DNA of 40,461 nt from Bacteroidales bacterium (GTDB taxonomy: Bacteria > Bacteroidota > Bacteroidia > Bacteroidales > UBA932). Of the stretch, positions 1 to 7,875 are shown piece after piece. The stretch spans positions 1-40,461 of the forward strand of contig JAILNI010000014.1 in NCBI GenBank assembly GCA_024691765.1, read 5' to 3'. The position numbers were made by a program, and so were the translations under genes. Every line of letters starts with the position of its first letter. The first letter of the stretch is position 1. The notes below the pieces were generated by a model, which was not told the origin of the DNA, did not search any database, and was given only the letters and a program-made list of their open reading frames with translations.

Positions 1-1085
1 TTGTTCTTGACCATGCTGTAGATCGCCATGTCCCCGAAGGTCAGGATATCCCCGATCTTCGGCATTTCCGGCAGGCAGTAGAGCCCGATCACGTCGCCCG
101 CGAGACAGGTCCTTGACGCAAGGCGCAGCCAGACCCCTCCGGCAGCTTCCCCGCCTTCCGGAGGCTCCGCCGCGCCCCGGCTCAAAAGCGCGCCGAAAAG
201 CGGCGGGGTGTACGGCATCTCCAGGACGTCCGGCATATGACAGGCCGCAGACGCGTCCAGGATGAGAGTCGGCAGATCAGAGGTCTCCACGATATCCAGG
301 ACTTTTGCGATGAGGGTTCCCGCATTCAGCGCGATTGCCTCCCCGGGCTCGAGATAGACCTCCAGCTTCCATTTTTCCTTCACTTCCTTCACAAACCCGA
401 TCAGCCGCTCCACATCGTAATCCTTACGCGTTATGTGGTGGCCCCCGCCCATGTTGATCCAGGAAGCCTGCTTCAGGTAGCTGCCGAAATTCTCCTCGAT
501 ACTGCGGAAGGTCTCGATCAGAGGCTCAACCCCCTGCTCGCAGAGCGTATGGAAATGAAGCCCGCTCACCCCCTCCGGCAGTTTTTCCGGCATCCGGCTC
601 CTCCGAATGCCGAGGCGGGAACCCGGCCCGCAGGGATCATAGATTGCGTGCCCCTCCTGGGTGGAAAATTCCGGGTTGATCCGGAGTGCGGTTTTCATTT
701 TTCCGGCTTTAACAGCAGGTTCCCAGATCGGCCGGTGGGCGTCAAGCTGGGACAGGGAATTAAAGTAAATATGCGTACAGATCCCGCTTAAGTCCTTCAT
801 CTCCCCGGAACTATAGGCCGGCTCAAAGACGTGGTTTTCCGGATGGGGATTCGATTCGCTCTTAAACTCCTCGAAGGCCAGACGCGCCTCGTAAAGCCCC
901 GACGCCGTCGTTCCGGCCAGATAGTCCGCGATCAGCGGGTAAACCCGGAACATGGAGAAAGCCTTCTCCGCCAGCAGGATCTTGCAGCCGGCCTCATCCT
1001 GCACCCGTTTAAGGACGGAAAGGTTCTTTATGAGCGCCCCCTCCTGCACGATGTAGGAGGGGGTCGTAAGTTCACTGAATTTCAT
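1..1085 (-). CDS. nspC: Carboxynorspermidine/carboxyspermidine decarboxylase, C-terminus cut by window edge
   Basis: PLP-dependent decarboxylase of the alanine racemase-like fold III group. It removes the carboxyl group from carboxyspermidine or carboxynorspermidine, the last step of the alternative (non-aminopropyltransferase) route to spermidine, in the cytoplasm. Translating the minus strand from the ATG at 1085 gives about 361 residues before the window ends, so only some 15-20 C-terminal residues are missing relative to the usual length. Family marks are visible: the PLP lysine in LLAEKAF near residue 37, HFHTLCEQG, GGGHHITR, EPGEA, the substrate-site motif CHMPDVLEMPY and the C-terminal TCLAGDVIG with its Cys and Asp. 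The start lies two bases after the stop of the dehydrogenase upstream, so the two are co-transcribed and act consecutively. Only a weak GGTGG ribosome site is seen. Whether the product is spermidine or norspermidine cannot be read from the sequence. Confidence 0.9.
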   Translation of the reverse strand, partial: MKFSELTTPSYIVQEGALIKNLSVLKRVQDEAGCKILLAEKAFSMFRVYPLIADYLAGTTASGLYEARLAFEEFKSESNPHPENHVFEPAYSSGEMKDLSGICTHIYFNSLSQLDAHRPIWEPAVKAGKMKTALRINPEFSTQEGHAIYDPCGPGSRLGIRRSRMPEKLPEGVSGLHFHTLCEQGVEPLIETFRSIEENFGSYLKQASWINMGGGHHITRKDYDVERLIGFVKEVKEKWKLEVYLEPGEAIALNAGTLIAKVLDIVETSDLPTLILDASAACHMPDVLEMPYTPPLFGALLSRGAAEPPEGGEAAGGVWLRLASRTCLAGDVIGLYCLPEMPKIGDILTFGDMAIYSMVKN

Positions 1086-1087
1086 TT

Positions 1088-2350
1088 TTAATCCACCAGA
1101 ACCGGATTCTCATCGACGACCCAGGGCAGGCCGTACTGATTCAGCATCTCCATATAGGGATCCGGATCAAATTCATCCGTCGTGAAGACGCCCGGCTTCT
1201 TCCAGAGGCCCTTGACGACCAGCGCGGCCCCGATCATGGCCGGAACGCCCGTCGTGTAGCTGATCGCCTGGCTGCCCAGCTCCCGGCAGCACTCCTGATG
1301 GTCGCAGACATTGTAAATGTAAATCCTGCGCTCCTTCCCGTCTTTCCGGCCCGTGAAAATGCAGCCGATATTGGTCTTGCCCACCGTCCGGGGACCCAGG
1401 CTGGCCGGATCCGGCAGCAGGGCCTTCAGGAACTGGATCGGAACGATCTTATGTCCCTCGAAGCTGACCGGGCTGGTGGAGAGCATGCCGACATTTTCCA
1501 GGCATTTCATGTGGGTTAAGTAGCTCTGGCCGAAGGTCATGAAGAAGCGGATGCGTTTCACCTCCGGGAAATTACGGCCGAGCGCCTCGATCTCCTCGTG
1601 GTGCAGCAGGTACATATCCTTCTTTCCGACCTGGGGGAAATCATAGACTCGCTTGATCTCCATCGGCTTCGTCTCGACCCATCTGCCGTTCTCCAGATAG
1701 CTGCCGTTGGCGGATACTTCCCGGAGATTGATCTCCGGATTGAAGTTGGTCGCGAAGGGATAGCCGTGGTCGCCGCCGTTGCAGTCGAGAATGTCGATCG
1801 TGTCGATCACATCAAAATAGTGCTTCGCGGCGTAGGCGGTGAAGACGCTGGTAACGCCCGGATCGAAGCCGCTGCCGAGGAGGGCGGTAAGATTGGCCTC
1901 TTTGAATTTCTCCCCGTAGGCCCACTGCCAGCTGTAGTCAAAGTAGGCGGTAAAGCCCTTCTCCCGGACCCGCTTTTCGTAAATTGCCCGCCATTCCGGG
2001 TCGTCGGTATCCTCCGGCTCGTAGTTGGCCGTGTCGATGTAGTCCACCTTGCAGGCGAGGCAGGCCTCCATGACCGCAAGATCCTGGTAGGGAAGGGCGA
2101 CATTCAGGACCGCATCCGGCTTGTAGGCCCTGATCAGGCTCACCAGCTCATCCACGCTGTCCGCATTGACCCTGGCCGTCTCAAGCTTTACGGCCGTCCC
2201 AGCCTTCTCGATTTTTTCCCTGAGCGCAATGCATTTCTCTTCCGTACGGCTCGCGATCATAAGCTCCGTGAAGGTTTCGCTGTTCTGGCAGCACTTCTGG
2301 ATTGCGACCTGGGCCACGCCCCCGCAGCCGATGACAAGTAATCTGCTCAT
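1088..2350 (-). CDS. Carboxy(nor)spermidine dehydrogenase (saccharopine dehydrogenase family)
   Basis: NADPH-dependent enzyme that condenses aspartate semialdehyde with putrescine (or diaminopropane) to carboxyspermidine (or carboxynorspermidine), the substrate of the decarboxylase encoded next. The 420-residue protein begins with a Rossmann nucleotide-binding motif, IGCGGVAQVA, at residues 6-15, and continues with the Lys1/saccharopine-dehydrogenase-like domain, including SGFDPGVTSVF near the middle. I chose the ATG at 2350 because GGACAGGGTGAAAAC precedes it; an upstream in-frame extension to 2401 runs into the intergenic palindrome and is unlikely to be translated. The family assignment is firm, and pairing with nspC makes the polyamine function much more likely than lysine metabolism. 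Confidence 0.88.
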   Translation of the reverse strand: MSRLLVIGCGGVAQVAIQKCCQNSETFTELMIASRTEEKCIALREKIEKAGTAVKLETARVNADSVDELVSLIRAYKPDAVLNVALPYQDLAVMEACLACKVDYIDTANYEPEDTDDPEWRAIYEKRVREKGFTAYFDYSWQWAYGEKFKEANLTALLGSGFDPGVTSVFTAYAAKHYFDVIDTIDILDCNGGDHGYPFATNFNPEINLREVSANGSYLENGRWVETKPMEIKRVYDFPQVGKKDMYLLHHEEIEALGRNFPEVKRIRFFMTFGQSYLTHMKCLENVGMLSTSPVSFEGHKIVPIQFLKALLPDPASLGPRTVGKTNIGCIFTGRKDGKERRIYIYNVCDHQECCRELGSQAISYTTGVPAMIGAALVVKGLWKKPGVFTTDEFDPDPYMEMLNQYGLPWVVDENPVLVD

Positions 2351-2380
2351 GTTTTCACCCTGTCCTTTCCTGAAAATGAA

Positions 2381-2544
2381 GTAACTGTTCAGAACCCCCA
2401 TTCGCGGCCGTAAACGGCCGCTTCATGAGGGCGGTCAGAGTCGCTTCGCGCCTTGCCCGCCCCGCATAAATCCACGGCTTTTGTCCGGAATGCAAGCATT
2501 CCGCCCCGCAAGCCGCAAATTTATGCGGGGTGCTGAACAGTTAC
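2381..2544. repeat. 164-bp nested palindromic element (cloverleaf-like)
   Basis: The ends are a perfect 12-bp inverted repeat, GTAACTGTTCAG at 2381-2392 and its complement at 2533-2544. Inside are further perfect arms: GCGGCCGT/ACGGCCGC (2404-2421), GGGCGG/CCGCCC (2429-2434 and 2457-2462), a 12-bp stem CCCCGCATAAAT/ATTTATGCGGGG (2460-2471 and 2519-2530), and within that GGCTT/AAGCC and CGGAATGC/GCATTCCG. It separates speE from the dehydrogenase gene, so the operon transcript would carry a multi-branched RNA. It contains no plausible gene. The terminal inverted repeats suggest a MITE-like or REP-like dispersed element, but no second copy is seen in this window. Confidence 0.8.
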
Positions 2545-2555
2545 AAAATGAAAAG

Positions 2556-3422
2556 CTATTCCTCTTCTTTTAAGATATCCTCCACATATTTCGGCAGCAT
2601 AAAAGCCCCCCTGTGAAGATGCGTCGTATAGTACCAGGTCTTAATATCCCTTTTCTCCCAGCGCTCCGGATCGAAATCCTTCAGCGGGTGATATTTTTTG
2701 GAGGCAAAGCCAAAAAGCCAGTAGCCCGCCGGGCAGGTCGGAATGTGGGCCTGATAGACGCGCAGGATCGGAAAGGACTTGAAAGCCTTCCGATGCATCG
2801 CCCGGCAGTTCTCCTCATCCTCGTCGAAGAAAGGGCTGCCGTGCTGATAGACCATGATCCCGTCGTCGTGGAGGGCCTTGTAACAGTTCCCATAGAACTC
2901 TTTGGTGAAAAGGCCGGCTTCATGGCCGAGCGGATCCGTCGCGTCGTTGATGATCAGATCGTACTTGTCCTTGCAGCGGCGGAGGAAGCGGAGCCCGTCC
3001 TCGTAATAGATCCGGACCCGGACGTCCTCAAGCCCGATCGCGTTGTCCGGAAAATATTTGCGGCAGACGTCCACGAACATCTTGTCCGGCTCGGCGATGT
3101 CGATCACCTCTATCTCCTTGTAGTGCGACAGCTCGCGCGCCACCCCGCCGTCGCCGCCGCCGATAACCAGGACCCTCTTCACATCCGGGTGGACCGACAT
3201 CGGCACATGGACGATCATCTCATCGTAGGTGAATTCTTCCTGCTCCGAAAAGATAACATTTCCGTTGGAGGTCAGGAATTTCCCGAATTCCGGCGAGTCA
3301 AATACGTCGATCCTGCGAAACTCGCTGATTCCGCTGTAAAGATGCTGGTTGACCCGGATCGCCATCTTCACATTGGAGGAGTGCATCTCCTCAAACCAAT
3401 AATCCATCCTGTATTCCGCCAT
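2556..3422 (-). CDS. speE: Spermidine synthase / polyamine aminopropyltransferase
   Basis: Transfers the aminopropyl group of decarboxylated S-adenosylmethionine to putrescine or a related amine. The 288-residue protein has the normal length and layout: a small N-terminal beta domain with the substrate tetramer region, then a Rossmann methyltransferase-like domain. The nucleotide motif VLVIGGGDGG lies near residues 85-94, the ribose-binding acidic residue in DIAEPDK, and the catalytic aspartate motif NDATDPLG near 160. AAAGGATTCAAAG precedes the ATG. The gene lies 113 bp downstream of the decarboxylase and is followed by the palindrome and the carboxyspermidine enzymes. No AdoMet decarboxylase (speD), needed to supply the usual donor, is present in the window, so its real amine substrate and donor supply are open. 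Confidence 0.92.
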   Translation of the reverse strand: MAEYRMDYWFEEMHSSNVKMAIRVNQHLYSGISEFRRIDVFDSPEFGKFLTSNGNVIFSEQEEFTYDEMIVHVPMSVHPDVKRVLVIGGGDGGVARELSHYKEIEVIDIAEPDKMFVDVCRKYFPDNAIGLEDVRVRIYYEDGLRFLRRCKDKYDLIINDATDPLGHEAGLFTKEFYGNCYKALHDDGIMVYQHGSPFFDEDEENCRAMHRKAFKSFPILRVYQAHIPTCPAGYWLFGFASKKYHPLKDFDPERWEKRDIKTWYYTTHLHRGAFMLPKYVEDILKEEE

Positions 3423-3535
3423 CTTTGAATCCTTTCCTGCGCGGCATTTTTCCGTTTCTTTTTCCGGAGGGGGAATCAGGAATCCCTGTCCGAAAACTCA
3501 ATCCTCCCGGCGGGGACAGCCCCTCTCCGCCCCCC

Positions 3536-4984
3536 CTATTTGAGGACGCCCAGCTCGGAGATGTCCTCGCTCTCCGGCCCCTGCATCGAACAGCCTTTTT
3601 CCTTCGCGGTTTTGATGTACTCCAGGATCTCGCGGGTGATCATTTCCCCCGGCGCGAGGATCGGAATGCCCGGGGGATAGCACATGACCGACTCCGCACA
3701 GATCCGGCCGACCGTCTCGTCAATCGGGAGCTTGATCTTCTCGGCGTAAAAGGCCTCCTGAGGCGTCGCCTTGACGATGGGGGTGACATATTCCGCGCTG
3801 AAAAAGTTCCCTTCCGGCTTCACATAGAGCCTCGCGATATCATCCAGGGCCCCGGCCAGGCGCTCGATGTCCAAAAGCCGGTCTCCGATGGAGATATAGG
3901 CCAGCACATTGGAGAGATCGCCGAATTCCATCTGGATATCGTACTCCTCCCGCAGCAGGTCATATACCTCGATGCCGGTAAGTCCGATCCCCCTCGTGTT
4001 GATGACCAGCTTGGTCCGGTCGAAATCAAAGACGCTCCCGCCGTTAATGAGTTCCGTCCCGAACGCGTAGTAACCGTCGATCTCGTTGATCTCCGACCGG
4101 GCGTAGTCTGCCATCTCGGATACCCTGGCAAAGCTTTCCTCGCCCCTTAAGGCCAGGTTCCGGCGGCTGATATCCAGGCTTCCCAAAAGCAGATAGGAGG
4201 CGCTCGTGGTCTGGGTCAGGTTGATGATATTGCTGACATAGCCCTCGTTGACATTCTCCCCCAGAAGGAGCAGGGAACTTTGCGTCAGGGACCCGCCCGA
4301 CTTGTGCATGCTGACCGCGCACATATCCGCTCCGGCAGCCATGCCGTTTTTCGGCAGGTTCTTCCCAAAATAGAGATGGGTCCCATGGGCCTCATCGACC
4401 AAAGCCAGCATCCCGCTGGCGTGGGCGAGATCCACGATGGACTGCAGATCCGAGCAGATTCCATAGTAGGAAGGATTGTTGATCATGATCGCCTTCGCGT
4501 CCGGATGCTCCGCGACGGCCTTTCGAACGTCCTCGATCTCCATCCCGAGCGGTATCCCGAGCTTGGTATCTACCTTGGGATCGATATAGACCGGGATCGC
4601 TCCGCACAGAACCAGCGCGTTGATCGCGCTCTTATGCACGTTTCTCGGCATGATGATCTTGTCCCCATGCTTGCAGGCCGTAAAGACCATGCTCTGCACC
4701 GCGCTGGTGGTGCCGCCCACCATCAAAAAAGCGTGCGCCGCCCCGAAAGCATCCGCCGCCAGTTCCTCCGCCTCCTTGATGACGGAGACCGGATGACAGA
4801 GGTTGTCAAGCGGCTTCATCGAATTGACGTCCACCTCTACGCACTGCTGTCCGAGGAAATCCACCAGCTGGGGATTTCCTCTTCCCCTCTTGTGGCCCGG
4901 CACGTCAAAAGGGACGACCCTCAGCCTCCGAAACCTTTCCATGGCGCTGTAAAGCGGCGCGCTCTTCTGCTTATTCAAATCCAT
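3536..4984 (-). CDS. speA: Orn/Lys/Arg decarboxylase, aspartate-aminotransferase fold (probable arginine decarboxylase)
   Basis: PLP-dependent basic amino acid decarboxylase of the Bacillus SpeA/Cad type, 482 residues. In this context it most likely converts arginine to agmatine as the first step towards putrescine and spermidine; lysine or ornithine cannot be excluded. The N-terminal GHKRGRG motif, GGTTSAVQ, DEAHGTH and the PLP lysine in SMHKSGGS are all visible, followed by the C-terminal domain containing CYPPGIPILAPGE. The ATG at 4984 was chosen because AGGAGG sits nine to ten bases upstream; the longer open frame to 5305 crosses the promoter and the divergent HAD gene. It is the first gene of the leftward polyamine cluster and has a near-consensus promoter at 5103-5131. 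Confidence 0.88.
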   Translation of the reverse strand: MDLNKQKSAPLYSAMERFRRLRVVPFDVPGHKRGRGNPQLVDFLGQQCVEVDVNSMKPLDNLCHPVSVIKEAEELAADAFGAAHAFLMVGGTTSAVQSMVFTACKHGDKIIMPRNVHKSAINALVLCGAIPVYIDPKVDTKLGIPLGMEIEDVRKAVAEHPDAKAIMINNPSYYGICSDLQSIVDLAHASGMLALVDEAHGTHLYFGKNLPKNGMAAGADMCAVSMHKSGGSLTQSSLLLLGENVNEGYVSNIINLTQTTSASYLLLGSLDISRRNLALRGEESFARVSEMADYARSEINEIDGYYAFGTELINGGSVFDFDRTKLVINTRGIGLTGIEVYDLLREEYDIQMEFGDLSNVLAYISIGDRLLDIERLAGALDDIARLYVKPEGNFFSAEYVTPIVKATPQEAFYAEKIKLPIDETVGRICAESVMCYPPGIPILAPGEMITREILEYIKTAKEKGCSMQGPESEDISELGVLK

Positions 4985-5102
4985 TTTGATAGAACCTCCT
5001 GCCTGCCGCTTTCTGCGCCATTTTCGCGACGATTCTTTTGCCTTTTCTCTTGACAGAATCGGCTGTTTCGATTTAACTTTATGTTCAAATCTCGCTTCGA
5101 CT

Positions 5103-5131
5103 ATCATAGCGTAAAGAAGAGCAAATTTCAA
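5103..5131 (-). promoter_or_regulatory. Sigma-A-type promoter for the polyamine cluster
   Basis: Read on the minus strand: TTGAAA (5131-5126), a 17-bp spacer, then TATGAT (5108-5103), about 120 bp upstream of the decarboxylase ATG. Both hexamers match the vegetative consensus at five of six positions. Confidence 0.7.
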
Positions 5132-5156
5132 CTGCTTATTATAAAGGAGGTTTCCT

Positions 5157-5777
5157 ATGGATTCTGTCATATTTGACGTAGACGGCACACTCTGGGATTC
5201 CCGCCGGGAGGTGGCCGACTCGTGGAAGCTGGTCTGCCGCAGCCGCGCGGTCCCCTCTTCCCACATCACCCCCGAACGCCTCAAAGCCGAGTTCGGAAAG
5301 CCCATGGCGGAAATAGGCCGCTCCCTCTTTCCGGAGCTTGGGGAAATGAAAAGAAACGAGCTCTGCCGGGAACTCTGCGACTTTGAGGTAGCCTACTTAA
5401 AGGAGCATTTCCCCAAAGTCTACGAGGGGGTTCCGGAACTATTCGCCGCCCTTGCCCGGAAACAGATTCCGCTCTTTATCGTCAGCAACTGCCAGGCGGG
5501 CTATATAGGAGTTCTCCTTAAAAGCAATGAACTCGTCCCCTTTGTCAAAGACCATCTCTGTCCGGATGACAGCGGCTTTGACAAGGCCGGGAATATCAAG
5601 GAGATCATCCGCCGCCACAAGCTCCTCTCCCCGGTCTATGTCGGGGACACGATGGGGGATTATGGGTCCGCAAAGAAGGCGGGCTGCGCGTTCATCCATG
5701 CCGCCTACGGATTCGGTGAGGTCCCCGACGCGGAAAGGAAGATCGAATCCCCACTTGAGCTTCTAAGCTTTTTCTGA
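5157..5777 (+). CDS. HAD-family phosphatase (phosphoglycolate phosphatase-like)
   Basis: Cytoplasmic haloacid-dehalogenase-superfamily hydrolase of 206 residues. Motif I is FDVDGTLWDS (residues 6-15, nucleophile Asp plus the general acid Asp), motif II is the serine in IVSNCQ near 110, and the C-terminal motif is VYVGDTMGDYGSAKKAG near 160. The helical cap follows motif I, as in the Gph/beta-phosphoglucomutase subgroup. The start is set by a perfect AAAGGAGG six bases upstream of ATG. It diverges from the polyamine cluster and converges on the sugar kinase, with a shared terminator between. The substrate cannot be told from the sequence; small phosphosugars are typical for the family. Confidence 0.85.
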   Translation: MDSVIFDVDGTLWDSRREVADSWKLVCRSRAVPSSHITPERLKAEFGKPMAEIGRSLFPELGEMKRNELCRELCDFEVAYLKEHFPKVYEGVPELFAALARKQIPLFIVSNCQAGYIGVLLKSNELVPFVKDHLCPDDSGFDKAGNIKEIIRRHKLLSPVYVGDTMGDYGSAKKAGCAFIHAAYGFGEVPDAERKIESPLELLSFF

Positions 5778-5802
5778 TCTTACATTCCGCTCCACAGCCA
5801 AA

Positions 5803-5835
5803 AAGGCTGCCGCAGACGCGGCAGCCTTCTTGCCT
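5803..5835. terminator. Bidirectional intrinsic terminator
   Basis: Perfect 11-bp stem AAGGCTGCCGC / GCGGCAGCCTT (5803-5813 and 5818-5828) with a 4-base loop. The T-run is better on the minus strand, which serves the sugar kinase, while CTTGCCTT follows on the plus strand for the HAD gene. Confidence 0.8.
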
Positions 5836-5840
5836 TATCT

Positions 5841-6830
5841 TTATTCGACCGGTCTTCCGGCTTCTTTCGCGTAAGCCAGGACTTCATCCAGGATCGGCAT
5901 GACGCAGAGCGCGCCCTTCCTTGTGGTGACCAGGGAGGCCGCAGCGTTCGCGAAGGTCAGGAGCTCCCTTAGCTGCGCCTCGTTCATGTTAAGCCCGTAT
6001 TTCAGCACATGATGAAGGGCGCTGGCGCAGAAGGTATCGCCCGCCCCGGTCGTCTCGACCGTCGCCGGATTCAGGAAGCCTTCTTCGAAGACTTCGATCC
6101 CCCCGCAGTAGGCCTTGCTTCCGTCCGGGCCGAAGGTCGCGAAGACCAGCGGGATCTTGTACTCGTCAATAATCTGGTGGATCCCCTTGTCGAGATCGCT
6201 TTCCCCGGTCATGAAGGTGATCTCATTGTCGGAAATTTTAAGGACGTCGCACTGGGAGAAGCCGTAGGCAATCTTTTCCTTTGCCTTCTCCTCGGAATCC
6301 CAGAGCGGAGGACGGAGATTGGGGTCAAAGGAAATGATGCAGCCGTTTTCCCTGGCGATCTTGACCGCCTCCACTGTCGCCGCCTCAACCCCTTCATCCG
6401 TCATGGACAGGGTGCCGAAGTGAAAGATCTTCGCCCCCGCGATGACCTCCATATGGGCGATCACTTCTTCGCGGGTCAGCATGATGTCCGCTCCCGGCTT
6501 CCGGTAGAAAGAAAAATCCCGGTCCCCGTTCGGAAGCTTTTCGACGAAGGCCAGCGTGGTCTTCACCGAATCATCCATCATAAGGGCGCTCATGTCGATC
6601 CCCTGCTCCGTCGTCCTCTCCTTCAGCATACGGCCGAACATATCGTTTCCGACCTTGCCGATAAAAGCCGTCTTCCTTCCCGCCTTCGTCAGCATGGCGA
6701 GAACGTTGCAGGGCGCGCCGCCCGGATTGACCTCCAGAAGCTTATTCCCCTGGGGCGAAAGTCCGCTCTCCGTAAAATCAATTAACAGCTCGCCCAACGC
6801 TGTCACATCATACTTCTTCTCTGCAGCCAT
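5841..6830 (-). CDS. PfkB-family sugar kinase, probable fructokinase
   Basis: ATP-dependent carbohydrate kinase of the ribokinase/PfkB family, 329 residues. Visible marks are the N-terminal LGELLIDF, the glycine-rich GGAPCNV substrate region near 41-47, FDPNLRP near 190 and the C-terminal anion-hole/catalytic-base motif TTGAGDTFCA near 260. Fructokinase is the best guess because of GELLIDF, NPGGAPCNVA-type spacing and FDPNLRPPLW, but other ketose or nucleoside substrates are possible. The ATG at 6830 was preferred over the one at 6851 because GAAAGGCGG lies about seven bases before it. It is monocistronic, with its own promoter and a palindrome overlapping the -10, suggesting repressor control. 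Confidence 0.85.
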   Translation of the reverse strand: MAAEKKYDVTALGELLIDFTESGLSPQGNKLLEVNPGGAPCNVLAMLTKAGRKTAFIGKVGNDMFGRMLKERTTEQGIDMSALMMDDSVKTTLAFVEKLPNGDRDFSFYRKPGADIMLTREEVIAHMEVIAGAKIFHFGTLSMTDEGVEAATVEAVKIARENGCIISFDPNLRPPLWDSEEKAKEKIAYGFSQCDVLKISDNEITFMTGESDLDKGIHQIIDEYKIPLVFATFGPDGSKAYCGGIEVFEEGFLNPATVETTGAGDTFCASALHHVLKYGLNMNEAQLRELLTFANAAASLVTTRKGALCVMPILDEVLAYAKEAGRPVE

Positions 6831-6856
6831 GATGATACCGCCTTTCTTCATAATAA

Positions 6857-6868
6857 GATACCTGTATC
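6857..6868. promoter_or_regulatory. Possible operator palindrome at the sugar kinase promoter
   Basis: GATACCTGTATC is two 5-bp inverted arms around a 2-bp centre, overlapping the -10 of the kinase promoter. Its placement suits a repressor site, but no regulator gene lies beside it. Confidence 0.35.
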
Positions 6869-6894
6869 ATACTTCTTTTTTGTACATTTAGCAA
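6866..6894 (-). promoter_or_regulatory. Sigma-A-type promoter for the sugar kinase
   Basis: Minus strand: TTGCTA (6894-6889), 17-bp spacer, TATGAT (6871-6866), about 36 bp from the ATG at 6830. The -35 is a moderate match and the -10 a good one. Confidence 0.55.
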
Positions 6895-6957
6895 CAAAGA
6901 TTCATAAGGAAATCAAAAAACCCTGTAAATTCTCCGCATACGCCGCAATACGACCGC

Positions 6958-7863
6958 TTAAACACCCAAATAGACCATGAGGCCCGCCAGAAGAAGCGCC
7001 CTTACGGCGGTAAACCAGTATTCATCTCCCTTGAGAAGGATCATTCCGCAGTGGATATTCGCTTTCGGACAGACGCCTATACATTTCTGGCACTGGAAGC
7101 AATCTCCTTCTACTTTCAGTTCTCCATCATTTGGAAGTCCGATCCGCGAGGGGCATACCTTGCTGCAGGCACTGCATTTTTTCAGACAGGCCGGCCGGTT
7201 TCTTCTCAGCGAGAAAGGCGTAAGGACGGGAACCAGAGAGAAAACGGCACCCATCGGGCATAAAAACTTGCAGAAAAACCGCTCTTCAGCAGCCATCCCG
7301 ATCAAAATAAGAAGGAAAAGCAAAAGACCTGCAGCGTACCTGTCGAAACGGAAAGTAAGGGCGTGCAGCATGGAAAAAACATCCCAGGGATTCGTGCCGG
7401 AAAACATCCCGTATTTCCCGAAAAAGCACATGAGAAGACTTCCTCCGAGCACCAGGTATTTGAGATTCGGGAGAAGCTCCAGAAGACGCTCAGGCAGCCG
7501 TCGGGGCTTCTTCTTCATTTTTTTCAAAACCCATTGGACAAAGGAATAAACCCAGTCGCCCAGGCTCCCGAAAGCGCAGGAAAAGCCGCAAAAAAACCGT
7601 CCGAAAACCGCCGTATAGATGAGAAGAAGCAGGAGGATCCTTATAAAAGCAGTGATTTCAATGAGTTCCCCCGTCCCCATTTTTGTAAAAATGTATTTGA
7701 TTCCGGCATAGGCAGACGAATAAGCGGAGGGCAGGAAAATGAAAAACAGCAGCTGGATAGCAAAACGAAACAGATTATGAATCTTAACGGTTTGTTTCTT
7801 TGTGAGTTTTTTCTTTTTGCTCCCGTTTAAGGACGTCTTGCCGGCGTTTTCCTTTGTCATCAT
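6958..7863 (-). CDS. NapH/RnfB-like membrane polyferredoxin (4Fe-4S)
   Basis: Membrane-bound iron-sulfur protein of the NapH/NosR-C-terminal type, 301 residues, predicted to pass electrons across the membrane to flavoproteins outside. After a lysine-rich cytoplasmic N-terminus come membrane segments near 32-48, 71-89, 134-148 and 176-192. Two CxxxC(P/A) motifs of this family lie at Cys92/96 and Cys198/202. Two 4Fe-4S clusters follow: Cys226, 230, 233 and 237, then Cys255, 258, 261 and 265. A further hydrophobic helix (283-300) ends the protein right after the ferredoxin domain. GGAAGG just upstream supports the ATG at 7863 (the next codon but one, at 7860, is also possible). It is the last gene of the ApbE/FMN-binding operon and starts 12 bases after the small FMN protein's stop. 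Confidence 0.85.
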   Translation of the reverse strand: MMTKENAGKTSLNGSKKKKLTKKQTVKIHNLFRFAIQLLFFIFLPSAYSSAYAGIKYIFTKMGTGELIEITAFIRILLLLLIYTAVFGRFFCGFSCAFGSLGDWVYSFVQWVLKKMKKKPRRLPERLLELLPNLKYLVLGGSLLMCFFGKYGMFSGTNPWDVFSMLHALTFRFDRYAAGLLLFLLILIGMAAEERFFCKFLCPMGAVFSLVPVLTPFSLRRNRPACLKKCSACSKVCPSRIGLPNDGELKVEGDCFQCQKCIGVCPKANIHCGMILLKGDEYWFTAVRALLLAGLMVYLGV

Positions 7864-7875
7864 AACCACCCTTCC

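Noticed and set aside
237..1091. Two plus-strand open frames in the first kilobase
   Set aside because: They are antisense to nspC, which has full motif conservation on the minus strand.
4985..5305. N-terminal extension of the decarboxylase to 589 residues
   Set aside because: It covers the sigma-A promoter and the 5' end of the divergent HAD gene; the ATG at 4984 has the AGGAGG site and family-like start.
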